Shown: positions 9,618 to 18,077, numbered from the stretch's first letter. The stretch is DNA of 64,000 bases from Spirosomataceae bacterium TFI 002 (GCA_900230115.1 LT907983.1:3797001-3861000); one strand, 5' to 3'. Notes: generated by a model from the letters alone, not told the origin. Numbers and translations: made by a program.

Positions 9618-9788
9618 CTTTTATATATCCGCCATAAAGTCTCCTTTCGACTAACTCAAGGCGAGCAAAGACACGAAGGTTAAATACTTTTTTCCTTGCA
9701 AACATAGAAATGGAAAGTAGAATTGCGGTGTCAAACTTCAAACTTCCTTCTTCTAAATTCCAAATTGATTAACTCAACAACTCACCAA

Positions 9789-10589
9789 TCAATTCATCCT
9801 CAAAACCATCAAACCGTTGTGCTTTGGAATGCGATTCATGTAAGTCTCAAGGGTTTCGGTAGATATGATCACTTTTTTTTCTTCAGACGAAGCATGTAAA
9901 AAGTGAACTTCGCCATTTTTGATATACACCATTCCTTCATGGTTGACATCGAGCCCGCCTAAGTTAGATGTAAATGCAATTATGTCTCCATGTTTTAGTT
10001 GACTCTTTTTTGCTTTATATTGATCCTTTGGAATATAGTAAAAAGGGAACTCAGCAAGATCCTCCTCCATATATTTGATATCTTCCCAAACCTCATTATT
10101 GGTTTTAAACGCAGAATAGTACTGTCTATGCGTACTCATGAAGTTGATTTTCTTATTGTTTTTGACTCCAATAGTTGATCCCACATCTTGTAGGTACCCT
10201 TTTTCTTCGGCTCTTTTTGCCCATTCAAAAAAGTAATGAATACGAGAAGTATAGCCATCTATGATACCATCTCTGTAGCGAAGCAACTGCATTTGGTCAA
10301 GAAAAGCTTCGTAGCTGTCGTAGCCTTTCTGCTTGCATAGGTAAAGTGCTGTTGTAGTTTCTACGAGCGTGTAGCAATCAAAGCCATCGAGACGGCATTT
10401 GAGCTCTTCTTTATTTCCTTCAAGTGTACTTGCAATGTAAGGTCTGCCCAAGAAATTGGACGCAAGGGTTATCATTTTCTCTCCTTTATCAGAAGGTAAT
10501 TCTTGTGATAAAATTCGTTCTATAGTTTGAGCATCTTGTGCTAGAGCACAAAAAGGAAGGAGTATGAAAAGCAGGTATATTTTCTTCAT
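9789..10589 (-). CDS. DUF1460 protein, NlpC/P60-fold amidase-like, exported
   Basis: Starts with a signal peptide (MKKIYLLFILLPFCALAQ, cleavage after Ala-Gln), so it is exported to the periplasm. The body matches DUF1460: FLGRPYIASTLEG, then GFDCYTLVET with the probable nucleophilic Cys, and NHEGMVYI with the likely catalytic His. Characterised relatives are N-acetylmuramoyl-L-alanine amidase-like enzymes acting on peptidoglycan or muropeptides, so cell-wall recycling or remodelling is a reasonable inference. Monocistronic as far as can be seen. Confidence 0.85.
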   Translation of the reverse strand: MKKIYLLFILLPFCALAQDAQTIERILSQELPSDKGEKMITLASNFLGRPYIASTLEGNKEELKCRLDGFDCYTLVETTTALYLCKQKGYDSYEAFLDQMQLLRYRDGIIDGYTSRIHYFFEWAKRAEEKGYLQDVGSTIGVKNNKKINFMSTHRQYYSAFKTNNEVWEDIKYMEEDLAEFPFYYIPKDQYKAKKSQLKHGDIIAFTSNLGGLDVNHEGMVYIKNGEVHFLHASSEEKKVIISTETLETYMNRIPKHNGLMVLRMN

Positions 10590-11044
10590 TGGGGTAAAGG
10601 TTCTTATCTAAAACGTCTGGAGGGTTATATTAATTGGCAAAGATATGTTAATGTTATAATTGTGTTGTGCATGGAATTTGATTTCTTTTGGGAGAAGGGA
10701 GAAGGGAGAAGGGAGAAGGGAGAAGGGAGAAGGGAGAAGGGAGAAGGGTGGCTGCGATTTTGCTCAGGGCAGGTGGAGAAAGGTGAATTTGAAAAGAATA
10801 CTTCGTGACTATGGGGCTTTGTGGTTAAAAAAAACGAAGAATAAGAAGTAGAAAATGGTATTGGTAAACTCATGAATAGAAACAAAATCTTAGTGCCCTA
10901 GGGTCTTTCTGGCAAAAACTAAAAACCGAATCCACTTTTCTCGTGCTATTTTGACCTTACTTTTTTACTTTTGTGGTTCTTTTGCATTACATTTTGTACG
11001 AAGTGTTGATTCTCGGGTAATTATTTTGCCCCAAAACCAAAGAA
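10590..11044. other. Intergenic region between DUF1460 and the gat operon
   Basis: Divergent promoter region of 455 bp. It contains the G-rich tandem repeat, and TACTTTTG at 10966-10973, which fits the Bacteroidota -7 consensus TANNTTTG and lies about 70 bp before the gatC-like start. No well-spaced TTTG -33 element was found for it. Open frames across the G-rich repeat are low-complexity and not credible genes. Confidence 0.5.
10690..10748. repeat. 7-bp G-rich tandem repeat (GGGAGAA)8
   Basis: Eight uninterrupted copies of GGGAGAA (10690-10745) followed by a ninth GGG. The spacing G3-N4-G3-N4-G3 meets the usual formula for a G-quadruplex on the plus strand. The copies are identical, as expected for slippage-generated microsatellites. 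It lies 100 bp upstream of the DUF1460 start, in the region where that gene's promoter would be. Confidence 0.9.
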
Positions 11045-11305
11045 ATGAGTAAAACAATGTCACTGGAGGTGCTCTCCAGTATAAAAGGAGCAACGTCATC
11101 GGAAGCTGTAGATAAGCTTTTTGAAGTAATTAAGTCTGCAAATATTGCTGTCAATGGAAATCCAAACCAGCATGCTGTGACTTTGGATCAATTGCGTGAA
11201 GACGAAGTACATCCCAGCAATGAGCTTGAAAGACAAATCATTCGCTCCAATTTCCCTATTCAAAAGAATGGCTACTTAGTGGTTTCAAAAGTAATCGAAG
11301 AGTAA
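11045..11305 (+). CDS. gatC: GatC-like subunit of Asp/Glu-tRNA amidotransferase (divergent)
   Basis: An 86-residue protein 4 bp upstream of gatA. Its C-terminal half LREDEVHPSN...NGYLVVSKVIEE follows the GatC C-terminal pattern known from GatCAB (R-E-D, then N-x-P, then D/N-G-Y/F-x-V-x-x-V/I). The N-terminal half lacks the usual V-x-x-x-A-x-L-A-R-L helix and is about ten residues shorter than classical GatC (about 95). GatC stabilises GatA on GatB. Position, size and C-terminus together make GatC the best call, but a simple similarity search may miss it. Confidence 0.7.
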   Translation: MSKTMSLEVLSSIKGATSSEAVDKLFEVIKSANIAVNGNPNQHAVTLDQLREDEVHPSNELERQIIRSNFPIQKNGYLVVSKVIEE

Positions 11306-11309
11306 AAAA

Positions 11310-12713
11310 ATGGCATCAGAGATAAAAAGAATCCACCAGCAACTTCAAAGTGGAGATATTACTTGTGTTGCTTTGGTCAGTCAAAAACTTCAAGCCTTAA
11401 AGGAAAGTAAGCTAAATACATCTAACTTTTTGCTTGAGGAGTATGCTTTGCAAAAAGCAGCCCTAGTTGACGATAAAATTAAAAAAGGAGAGCAAATCGG
11501 ACTTTTGGAAGGTATTCCTTTTGGACTGAAAGATGTTTACATGTTGCAAGGGCAACCGGCATCTGCAAGTTCTGATTTCCTCAAATCATATATATCACCA
11601 TATACTGGCACAGCTGTTCAAAAACTGTTGGATGCAGGAGCAATTCCTATTGTTAAGGAAAATTGCGATGCTTTTGGACATGGTAGTAGCAATGAAAATA
11701 CTGTGTTCGGTGCTGCTGTAAATGCTCATGATAGCACTAAGGTAGCCGGAGGGTCAAGCGGAGGTAGTGCTGTAAATGTTGCAAAAAACTTTACCGTATT
11801 TTCGCTAGGTGGAGATACAGGCGGTTCTATTCGTCAACCTGCTGGTTACAATAAAGTATATGGATTAAAGCCAACATACGGGCGAATCTCTCGCTATGGA
11901 ATTATGGCTTATGCATCCTCAACAGACGTAGTTGGACCCATTGCGAAAAGCATAGAAGACATTCGAATCGTATTGAATGCTATCAGCGGAAAGGACTACA
12001 GAGATCAAACAATGATTGATTCTACTGAAATATCAGAATCAGAAATTCAAGATTCAAAAGCTAAGACTTTCAAAATAGCTTACTACAAAACTTTCTTACA
12101 AAGTGAAGCCTTGGATGCTGGAATTAAGGCTGACTTTATGGCTTTAGTGGAGCAGTTAAGGGCTAGCGGAACAGAAGTAGTAGAACTTGACTTTTTCGAT
12201 ACAAATACATTGGTTTCTACTTATTATGCCCTTGCCATGGCAGAAACAGCATCAAACCTAGCAAGGCTTGATGGCACAAACTATGGTCACAGAAAGGAAG
12301 GTGAGAATCTGAAAGATATTTATGCCGTTACCCGTTCGGAGAATTTTACGGAAGAAACAAAGCGTAGAATAGTAGGAGGTAACCAAGTATTATCTCAAGG
12401 TCATTCAGAAGAAATATATTTGAAAGCAAGAGCCTTGCGTGATAGCATGGTAAAGCAATTTACGGAGGAGTTTGAGGACGTTGATATTATTATTTCACCT
12501 GTTTCGCTTACGCCAGTACCCAAAATAGGAGAGAATTTAAAAGACCCACTCGCAATGTATCTTTCAGATGCCTATACGGTTGGATTCAGTTTAGGCGGCT
12601 TGCCTACACTTACAAGCCCTGTAGGAACCGAAACAGGATTGCAAATTACTGCAGGAATGGGTCAGGAAGCCAAAGTGCTTCAGTTTGCACAATTATTAAA
12701 TGAGTTAAGCTAA
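11310..12713 (+). CDS. gatA: Asp-tRNA(Asn)/Glu-tRNA(Gln) amidotransferase subunit A
   Basis: The glutaminase subunit of GatCAB, an amidase-signature enzyme. The Lys-cisSer-Ser triad is complete: Lys74 (PFGLKD), Ser149 (GGSSGGSA) and Ser173 (GGDTGGSIRQP), with the spacing seen in characterised GatA. At 467 residues it is slightly short of the usual 480-490. It releases ammonia from glutamine, which travels to GatB to amidate mischarged tRNA. It sits between the gatC-like gene (4 bp) and the gatB-aspS fusion (2 bp), so all parts are made from one transcript. Confidence 0.95.
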   Translation: MASEIKRIHQQLQSGDITCVALVSQKLQALKESKLNTSNFLLEEYALQKAALVDDKIKKGEQIGLLEGIPFGLKDVYMLQGQPASASSDFLKSYISPYTGTAVQKLLDAGAIPIVKENCDAFGHGSSNENTVFGAAVNAHDSTKVAGGSSGGSAVNVAKNFTVFSLGGDTGGSIRQPAGYNKVYGLKPTYGRISRYGIMAYASSTDVVGPIAKSIEDIRIVLNAISGKDYRDQTMIDSTEISESEIQDSKAKTFKIAYYKTFLQSEALDAGIKADFMALVEQLRASGTEVVELDFFDTNTLVSTYYALAMAETASNLARLDGTNYGHRKEGENLKDIYAVTRSENFTEETKRRIVGGNQVLSQGHSEEIYLKARALRDSMVKQFTEEFEDVDIIISPVSLTPVPKIGENLKDPLAMYLSDAYTVGFSLGGLPTLTSPVGTETGLQITAGMGQEAKVLQFAQLLNELS

Positions 12714-12715
12714 AG

Positions 12716-15700
12716 ATGAATATAGAGCAATTATCAATAGAACTGGATAAAGCAGGACTCGAAGTCGTAATCGGCCTTGAAACCCATATTCGTCTCAATA
12801 CCAAGTCGAAGCTTTTTTGTACTTGTCCAAATGAAGAGGCAAGCGATCCCAATACCAATATCTGTTCGGTTTGTACTGGGCAAATGGGCGTTTTGCCATC
12901 TTTGAACAAGGAAGCCATTCGCAAAGCAATTATTTTTGGAAAGGCGGTGAACTCAAGTATGAGCAATGAGGTGATTTGCTGGGATCGTAAGCATTACGAA
13001 TATCCAGACTCACCAAAGAATTTTCAGCTCACCCAGTTTCAAAAGCCAATTATTCCTGATGGAACAGTGCAATGTTACCGAGATAATGGTACCACTTTCA
13101 CAGTAGAGCTAGAGCAAGTTCACATTGAAGAAGATGCTGCTAAGCTCATGCACGAGCGAAAGCAAACTTTAGTGGATTTTAACAAGGGAGGAGTTCCATT
13201 GATAGAAGTGGTAACAAAACCTTGTATGCGTCATTTGAAAGATGCCTCTACTTATGCTCAATACTTGCAACGAATTGTTCAAAACCTTGGAATATCGGAA
13301 GCAAACCTTGAAAAAGGAGAGTTTAAGTCTGACGTATCGGTTTCGCTTCGCAAAAAAGGAAGTGAAGACTTGAATGCGAGAACAGAAATCAAAAACCTGA
13401 ACTCCTTCAAGTTTATGGTGGAGGCTTTGGAAGAAGAAGTAACCAAGCAATTGGAATATTACAAAGAACACAAGGACTTTCGCCCAGATCAAACTACTGT
13501 GCTTTGGGACGAAGCTCTTAAGCAAACCAAAGTGATGCGAAAGAAGGAATTCGCAGCGGATTATCGCTATGCCTTGGAGCCAGATATTCCTTTTGTGAAT
13601 ATCAAAAAAGAGATTGAAAGCATCACAGTAGATGCTTCATTGCTGCCATTTTATATAGAAAGTACACTGATAGAAGGAGGAGTTCGTCCACAAGATGCGA
13701 AGTTCTTTACCTCAGATGCTGCAAGGTCAAACTTGTTCAAAATCTTAAATGACGAGATCAATGATACTGCTTTTGTTGCCAAAACTTTACTGAATAACCT
13801 CAAGCCAGAGGATTATGAAAAAGTGAGTAAGCCAAGTGCTCTTATTGATATGTTTGCTGCTTTTAAAGCTGAAAAAATAACGGTCATTCTTTTACAAAAT
13901 GCGATTGGCTCGGTTTTAGAAAATCCAGCTTTTGACTATCAATCATATTTTGAAGAAAACTCAATTTCGAATGATACTTTAAGCGAAAGTATTGCGGAAG
14001 TGTTAAAAGAAAATGCTGCAATAGCCGATGAAATCAAGGCAGGAAACGAAGGTAAAGCAGGTATTTTAGTAGGGAAAGTAATTGCGAAAGTAGGGAAAGG
14101 AGCCTCTGGTAAAGTGGTTCGTGAGCAAATACTGGCACAATTGAATGCCCAGAAAGTTGCCAATGCCAGCAATATTGGAAAATCAAAAGGTGTACAAACT
14201 GCCAAGCAAAAGGAAGAGGAAGAAGAATCTCGTTTCAAAGAGATCATTATAAAAGACAATTACCGTACGCATCTCAATGTTGATATTTCGGAAGAAATGT
14301 TGGGTAATACGGCTGCAGTTGCTGGCTGGGTGGCGAGTGTGCGTGACCACGGAGAGTTGGTATTTATAGATTTACGAGACAGTAGCTACGAGGTGCTTCA
14401 AATTCGCCTTGATAGAGCAAATTTTGATAACCTAGACGATTTGGCGAAACTCAAGCCAGAGTCAGTGATTGCTGTTTCGGGAGAAATCATCAAAAGAGGC
14501 GAGGACGATTTCAATGCTGGGATTAAAACCGGAACCATTGAAATGGATGCCAAGGCTTTGGATGTGCTGAATGCCGCTAAAACGCTTCCTTTTGAAATAA
14601 AGAGAGCTGCAAAAAGCAATGAAAATGTTCGTTTCAAATATAAGTTTCTCGACCATAGAAATGCCGAAACACGCACTGCGATTGTAAACAGGCACAGGGT
14701 GATTAAACTGATTCGTGACATTCTTGATGACCAAAGATTCATAGAAATAGAAACCCCAATTCTCACCGCAGGAACGGACGAAGGAGCAAGAGAATTCATT
14801 GTACCAAGTCGTAAGTTTGCAGGTAAGTTTTATACGTTACCACAAGCTCCACAGCAGTTCAAGCAAATGCTGATGGTAGGCGGTTTTGAGCGATATTTCC
14901 AGATTGCAAGGTGTTTCCGTGATGAAGATTCTCGCGGAGATCGCCAGCCAGAATTTACGCAACTCGATATTGAGATGGCATTCGTAAGTATGCAAGACAT
15001 CATCAACATCAATACCGAGATGTTCAATACCATTGTGGGTAAAATCTATGGTAAAAAGTGGAAGCTTATGCCATTTAAGGTAATTACCTATGCCGATAGC
15101 ATGTTGAAATACGGCTGCGACCGCCCAGATTTACGTTTTGGGCTAGAAATGCAAGACATCACGCACATTGTAAAAGATACGGAGTTTCAGGTTTTTGCAA
15201 AACCAATAGAAGATGGCGGAATTGTAAAATGTATCAAAGTTGCTGGAGAACTCCAAAAAACTAGACTTTCTAAAGGTCAAATAGAGAAACTAACTAGCAT
15301 AGCCCAAGAGCATGGTTTAGGTGGTCTTGCATACATTATTGTTAACGAAAACGAATTGCAATCTCCCATCATTAAGTTTTTGGGAGAGGATATTTGTGAG
15401 CGAATTATCAAAGATACCAATGCAGTAGTGGGAGACATCGTTTTCTTCTCTGCAGCAGAATATTCCATTGCAAATAAAGCCTTGGATGCCGTTCGCCAAG
15501 AACTAGGAAGTATCCTAAAACTGATCAATCCAAAAGAGCTTCATCCTGCTTGGGTGATAGACTTTCCTTTCTTTGAGAAAACCGAAGAAGGCCGCTGGAC
15601 ATTTACGCACAATCCATTCTCTATGCCGCTTGTGCGAGACCTAGAAAAGCACATGGCTGGTGGTGAGCAGGTGGGAGAAATCATTGCTCAGCAATACGAC

Positions 15701-16030
15701 TTGGTGCTCAATGGCTACGAAATAGGTGGAGGTTCTGTACGTGCTCACAAGGCCGAAATACTAGAAGCCACTTACCGAAACATGGGCTACGACAAAGCAG
15801 AAATGCGAAAAAGCGTAGGTCACATGTACGATGCCTTCCAATACGGAGCACCGCCACACGGAGGAATTGCCTGGGGAATAGACCGACTCATGATGATCCT
15901 AGAGAAAAAAGCGTCCATACGCGACGTAATGGCCTACCCAAAAACCGGCTCAGGCGAAGATTTAATGTTCAATAGTCCATCTGCACTATCGGAGAAAAAA
16001 GTGATGGAGCAGAATGTGAAGGTGATTTAG
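12716..16030 (+). CDS. gatB-aspS: Fusion of amidotransferase subunit GatB and aspartyl-tRNA synthetase
   Basis: One 1104-codon frame holds two full enzymes. Residues 1 to about 480 are GatB: GLETHIRL, zinc-type cysteines (FCTC, then CSVC), the kinase-like cradle and a C-terminal YqeY-like tail. A charged linker (about 481-515, KQKEEEEESR) leads into a class II AspRS from about Tyr516: OB-fold anticodon domain, motif 2 FRDED with Arg735, a bacterial insertion domain, and motif 3 GIDR with Arg1057. The AspRS part is about 589 residues, normal for a bacterial enzyme. Together they would charge tRNA(Asn) with Asp and amidate it to Asn-tRNA(Asn). The frame has no interruption at the junction, so this is a true fusion rather than a missed stop. 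Confidence 0.94.
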   Translation: MNIEQLSIELDKAGLEVVIGLETHIRLNTKSKLFCTCPNEEASDPNTNICSVCTGQMGVLPSLNKEAIRKAIIFGKAVNSSMSNEVICWDRKHYEYPDSPKNFQLTQFQKPIIPDGTVQCYRDNGTTFTVELEQVHIEEDAAKLMHERKQTLVDFNKGGVPLIEVVTKPCMRHLKDASTYAQYLQRIVQNLGISEANLEKGEFKSDVSVSLRKKGSEDLNARTEIKNLNSFKFMVEALEEEVTKQLEYYKEHKDFRPDQTTVLWDEALKQTKVMRKKEFAADYRYALEPDIPFVNIKKEIESITVDASLLPFYIESTLIEGGVRPQDAKFFTSDAARSNLFKILNDEINDTAFVAKTLLNNLKPEDYEKVSKPSALIDMFAAFKAEKITVILLQNAIGSVLENPAFDYQSYFEENSISNDTLSESIAEVLKENAAIADEIKAGNEGKAGILVGKVIAKVGKGASGKVVREQILAQLNAQKVANASNIGKSKGVQTAKQKEEEEESRFKEIIIKDNYRTHLNVDISEEMLGNTAAVAGWVASVRDHGELVFIDLRDSSYEVLQIRLDRANFDNLDDLAKLKPESVIAVSGEIIKRGEDDFNAGIKTGTIEMDAKALDVLNAAKTLPFEIKRAAKSNENVRFKYKFLDHRNAETRTAIVNRHRVIKLIRDILDDQRFIEIETPILTAGTDEGAREFIVPSRKFAGKFYTLPQAPQQFKQMLMVGGFERYFQIARCFRDEDSRGDRQPEFTQLDIEMAFVSMQDIININTEMFNTIVGKIYGKKWKLMPFKVITYADSMLKYGCDRPDLRFGLEMQDITHIVKDTEFQVFAKPIEDGGIVKCIKVAGELQKTRLSKGQIEKLTSIAQEHGLGGLAYIIVNENELQSPIIKFLGEDICERIIKDTNAVVGDIVFFSAAEYSIANKALDAVRQELGSILKLINPKELHPAWVIDFPFFEKTEEGRWTFTHNPFSMPLVRDLEKHMAGGEQVGEIIAQQYDLVLNGYEIGGGSVRAHKAEILEATYRNMGYDKAEMRKSVGHMYDAFQYGAPPHGGIAWGIDRLMMILEKKASIRDVMAYPKTGSGEDLMFNSPSALSEKKVMEQNVKVI

Positions 16031-16186
16031 AGAGGTGGGGATTATTATCTCTCTTTTCAGTTGATTGACCCTTTGAAAAGGAGATACCACACTGGCATTG
16101 ATGGTCAGTAATATTTTGTTTTAATTTGGAAGCATTGCCTTATTTAAATTGACCGGACTGAAGACCTATAATCACTTCCGCAGAGT
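15926..16186 (+). repeat. Left copy of duplicated gatB-aspS 3' end and downstream flank
   Basis: This stretch, the last 35 codons of the fusion gene plus about 156 bp of flank, recurs at 17973-18230. The coding parts align without gaps (offset 2047) and differ at 9 of 105 bases; the flanks share long blocks such as GGCATTGATGGTCAGTAATA and end near a half REP sequence. Confidence 0.9.
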
Positions 16187-16190
16187 TTCT

Positions 16191-17159
16191 TTAATTTAAG
16201 TATTTAGAAAGTTCCTTTGTAAGCCTACCTTTCCATGTTTTTTGTAAGATGCCATCTGGGTTAAAAAGCATGTAGGTGGGTGCAACTGTTACATCCATTT
16301 TTTTGAAAATAGACCCATCCGAATTTAATAAGTTGGTATAGGTTATTTTAGATAAAAACTGTGGCATATAAGCCAACCACTGCTCATAAGTAAGCCCTTG
16401 CCAAAGTACTGCGATTTCTAACTTGCCGGCATACTTGGTGTTAATTGCGACAAGTTTGTCTATATCTTTCAAACAAGGAATACAACCCGGTCCTGAAAAA
16501 TCTAACAACAGATACTTGCCGGTAGTCATTGTTACTTTTTGTTCTTTATTTTCTCTATTGATGGCAGAAAAGGAAGTAAGTTTTTTTGTAGAAGTGTCGA
16601 AACCTATTTCATCAATGTTTTCTAAGTATTCATTTAATAGTTTTATAGCCCAAAAATCATTCAAAGAATCAGGTAATTGAGAAATCGTTTCACAAATATA
16701 CTCGGAAGTATAGAATTGAGTCTTATTTGCTAAATTGGCCAAATAAGGGCGAGTTGAACGTAAATCAGGATCAATAGATTTACCATCATCAAGAATAGAG
16801 TAATGTTCGTCAACGCTAGCCTGAATACTACTTAAAGGCACAATGTCAATATTTGAGATACTTCCTTTGAGCGTTATTTGAGCTTGTTCTACCCAAATAC
16901 GTTTGATAAACTTAAGTTTTTTTTTGTTTCGGGTTAGCAAATCAAAATAAGTGGGTAGCCCTTCAACTTCAATTGAGTGAGATTCCACTTCCTCTATATT
17001 ATTTAACACTTTACCGTTTGAAACATAAACCTCCTGCTTGTCCATATCTTCAAAATCAACAGAACTAAAATCTACTGTAATGACGGTTTTTTGACAAAAA
17101 CTAGTCGTTGTGATTAATAAAAGAGTTAAAACGACTGAAAGTGTGTTTTCCATTATCAT
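16191..17159 (-). CDS. TlpA-like thioredoxin-fold protein, exported
   Basis: A 322-residue protein with an N-terminal hydrophobic signal (LSVVLTLLLITTTSFCQ). The C-terminal third is a thioredoxin fold of the TlpA/ResA type with the redox motif GPGCIPCLKD and the cis-proline segment VAPTYMLF. The N-terminal two thirds have no family I recognise. It probably acts as a periplasmic disulfide reductase. It lies between the two copies of the gatB-aspS 3' end together with the RAYT gene, and looks accessory. Met3 is an equally possible start. Confidence 0.82.
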   Translation of the reverse strand: MIMENTLSVVLTLLLITTTSFCQKTVITVDFSSVDFEDMDKQEVYVSNGKVLNNIEEVESHSIEVEGLPTYFDLLTRNKKKLKFIKRIWVEQAQITLKGSISNIDIVPLSSIQASVDEHYSILDDGKSIDPDLRSTRPYLANLANKTQFYTSEYICETISQLPDSLNDFWAIKLLNEYLENIDEIGFDTSTKKLTSFSAINRENKEQKVTMTTGKYLLLDFSGPGCIPCLKDIDKLVAINTKYAGKLEIAVLWQGLTYEQWLAYMPQFLSKITYTNLLNSDGSIFKKMDVTVAPTYMLFNPDGILQKTWKGRLTKELSKYLN

Positions 17160-17241
17160 AATTCAGAATAAATTGACTTGTTAACATTTTTCATCTATAA
17201 GTATGCAAATAATAACTCTTGATCCAAAAAGCCTTTTTCTT

Positions 17242-17273
17242 CCCGCAGAGTCTCCGTCTCGGGACTCTGGGGC
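17242..17273. repeat. REP-like hairpin, left end of RAYT unit
   Basis: Imperfect palindrome, arms 17242-17252 and 17263-17273, loop about 10 nt. The same sequence, with one loop change, occurs at 18984-19014. Confidence 0.8.
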
Positions 17274-17351
17274 TTGTAGAACGTTACCTAATTGTTTTTT
17301 TTAAGCCAGATTGTTTAATTTCAGGCTTAATAGACCATAAATAAAATAGGA

Positions 17352-17921
17352 ATGTCAGTTAAACAAAAGTGGGAAGAAACGGGTGTGATTTTCTTTGTTA
17401 CTTTTACTTGTTTCAAATGGCTTCCTCTATTCGAGAAGGTGGATTTGTATGACAATATTTACAATTGGTTTGGAATTATAAATGAAAAGGGGGTTAGGCT
17501 GTGCGGTTTTGTAATTCTTCCAAACCATATTCACTTACTTTTATATTTACCTACAAAATCTGACCAACTACATAAGATCATATCAAACGGAAAGAGATTT
17601 TTCGCTTATGAAATTGTTAAGAGGTTGAGAAATAGAGGTGATTTCTCAACACTAAAAGTTTTACAAAACGGGGTGAGAGTAAATGAAGGTAATAAGGGCA
17701 AGATTCATCAAGTTTTTGAACATTCATTTGATGCCAAGTTGTGTATTACAGAAGAGGTAATACTGCAAAAGCTAAATTATATCCACGCAAATCCTGTTTC
17801 AAAAAAATGGAATTTGGCGAAGAATTTTCTTGAGTACCCACATTCTTCTGCTATGTATTATGAGGAAGGTTTGGAGCACAAAGATTGTATGATAACGCAT
17901 TATAAAGACTCATATGAGTAA
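17352..17921 (+). CDS. REP-associated tyrosine transposase (RAYT, IS200-like Y1 family)
   Basis: A 189-residue HUH single-strand transposase. His59-Ile-His61 in LPNHIHLLLY is the metal-binding HUH pair, and Tyr143 in LNYIHANPV is the likely nucleophile. The segment ending FLEYPHSSAMYY matches the usual YPWSSA motif of RAYTs. Such enzymes act on REP hairpins like those on both sides of this gene. The frame is intact and catalytic residues are present, so it may be active. The start at 17352 is preserved in the deleted copy at 19093. Confidence 0.9.
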   Translation: MSVKQKWEETGVIFFVTFTCFKWLPLFEKVDLYDNIYNWFGIINEKGVRLCGFVILPNHIHLLLYLPTKSDQLHKIISNGKRFFAYEIVKRLRNRGDFSTLKVLQNGVRVNEGNKGKIHQVFEHSFDAKLCITEEVILQKLNYIHANPVSKKWNLAKNFLEYPHSSAMYYEEGLEHKDCMITHYKDSYE

Positions 17922-17932
17922 CATTCTGCTGT

Positions 17933-17965
17933 CCCGCAGAGTCCTCTTTGGAGAGACTCTGCGGG
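17933..17965. repeat. REP-like hairpin, right end of RAYT unit
   Basis: Perfect 11-bp arms (17933-17943 and 17955-17965) with an 11-nt loop. Its loop CTCTTTGGAGA differs from the left-end type but recurs, slightly changed, at 19127-19157. Confidence 0.85.
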
Positions 17966-17972
17966 GAATAAT

Positions 17973-18077
17973 GTAATGGCCTACCCAAAAACTGGCTCAG
18001 GCGAAGATTTGATGTTCAATAGTCCTTCTGCATTATCCGAGAAGAAGGTGATGGAGCAGAATGTGAGGGTGATTTAA
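17973..18077 (+). pseudogene. Second copy of the gatB-aspS 3' end (gene fragment)
   Basis: Encodes the last 34 residues of the AspRS part plus a stop, in register with 15926-16030. Of 9 differences in 105 bp, 7 are synonymous, 1 is Lys to Arg and 1 exchanges TAG for TAA. There is no start and no upstream part of the gene. The pattern shows that the two copies diverged while both were the end of a working gene. Confidence 0.88.

Larger units (their letters stand above)
17239..17966 (+). mobile_element. RAYT transposase unit with REP hairpins at both ends
   Basis: A unit of about 730 bp bounded by two REP-like hairpins: left 17242-17273 (CCCGCAGAGTC / GACTCTGGGG, one mismatch) and right 17933-17965 (CCCGCAGAGTC / GACTCTGCGGG, perfect 11-bp stem). 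The transposase gene lies between. A shortened copy with the same two ends is found at 18981-19157, which supports these boundaries. The right end is only about 7 bp before the second copy of the gatB-aspS 3' end. Confidence 0.8.

Noticed and set aside
9550-9741. Minus-strand frame of 63 codons overlapping the small membrane protein gene
   Set aside because: No signal, family or context support; the overlapping plus-strand gene has a sensible two-helix topology.
10625-10885. Short open frames on both strands over the G-rich repeat
   Set aside because: Their protein is a product of the 7-bp repeat (low-complexity SPFSLLP or EGRREKG) and has no coding character.
16187-17972. The TlpA-like gene plus RAYT considered as a composite transposon or integrative element with an integrase
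   Set aside because: There is no integrase or second transposase; the long direct repeats are gene-end alleles rather than inverted IS copies.
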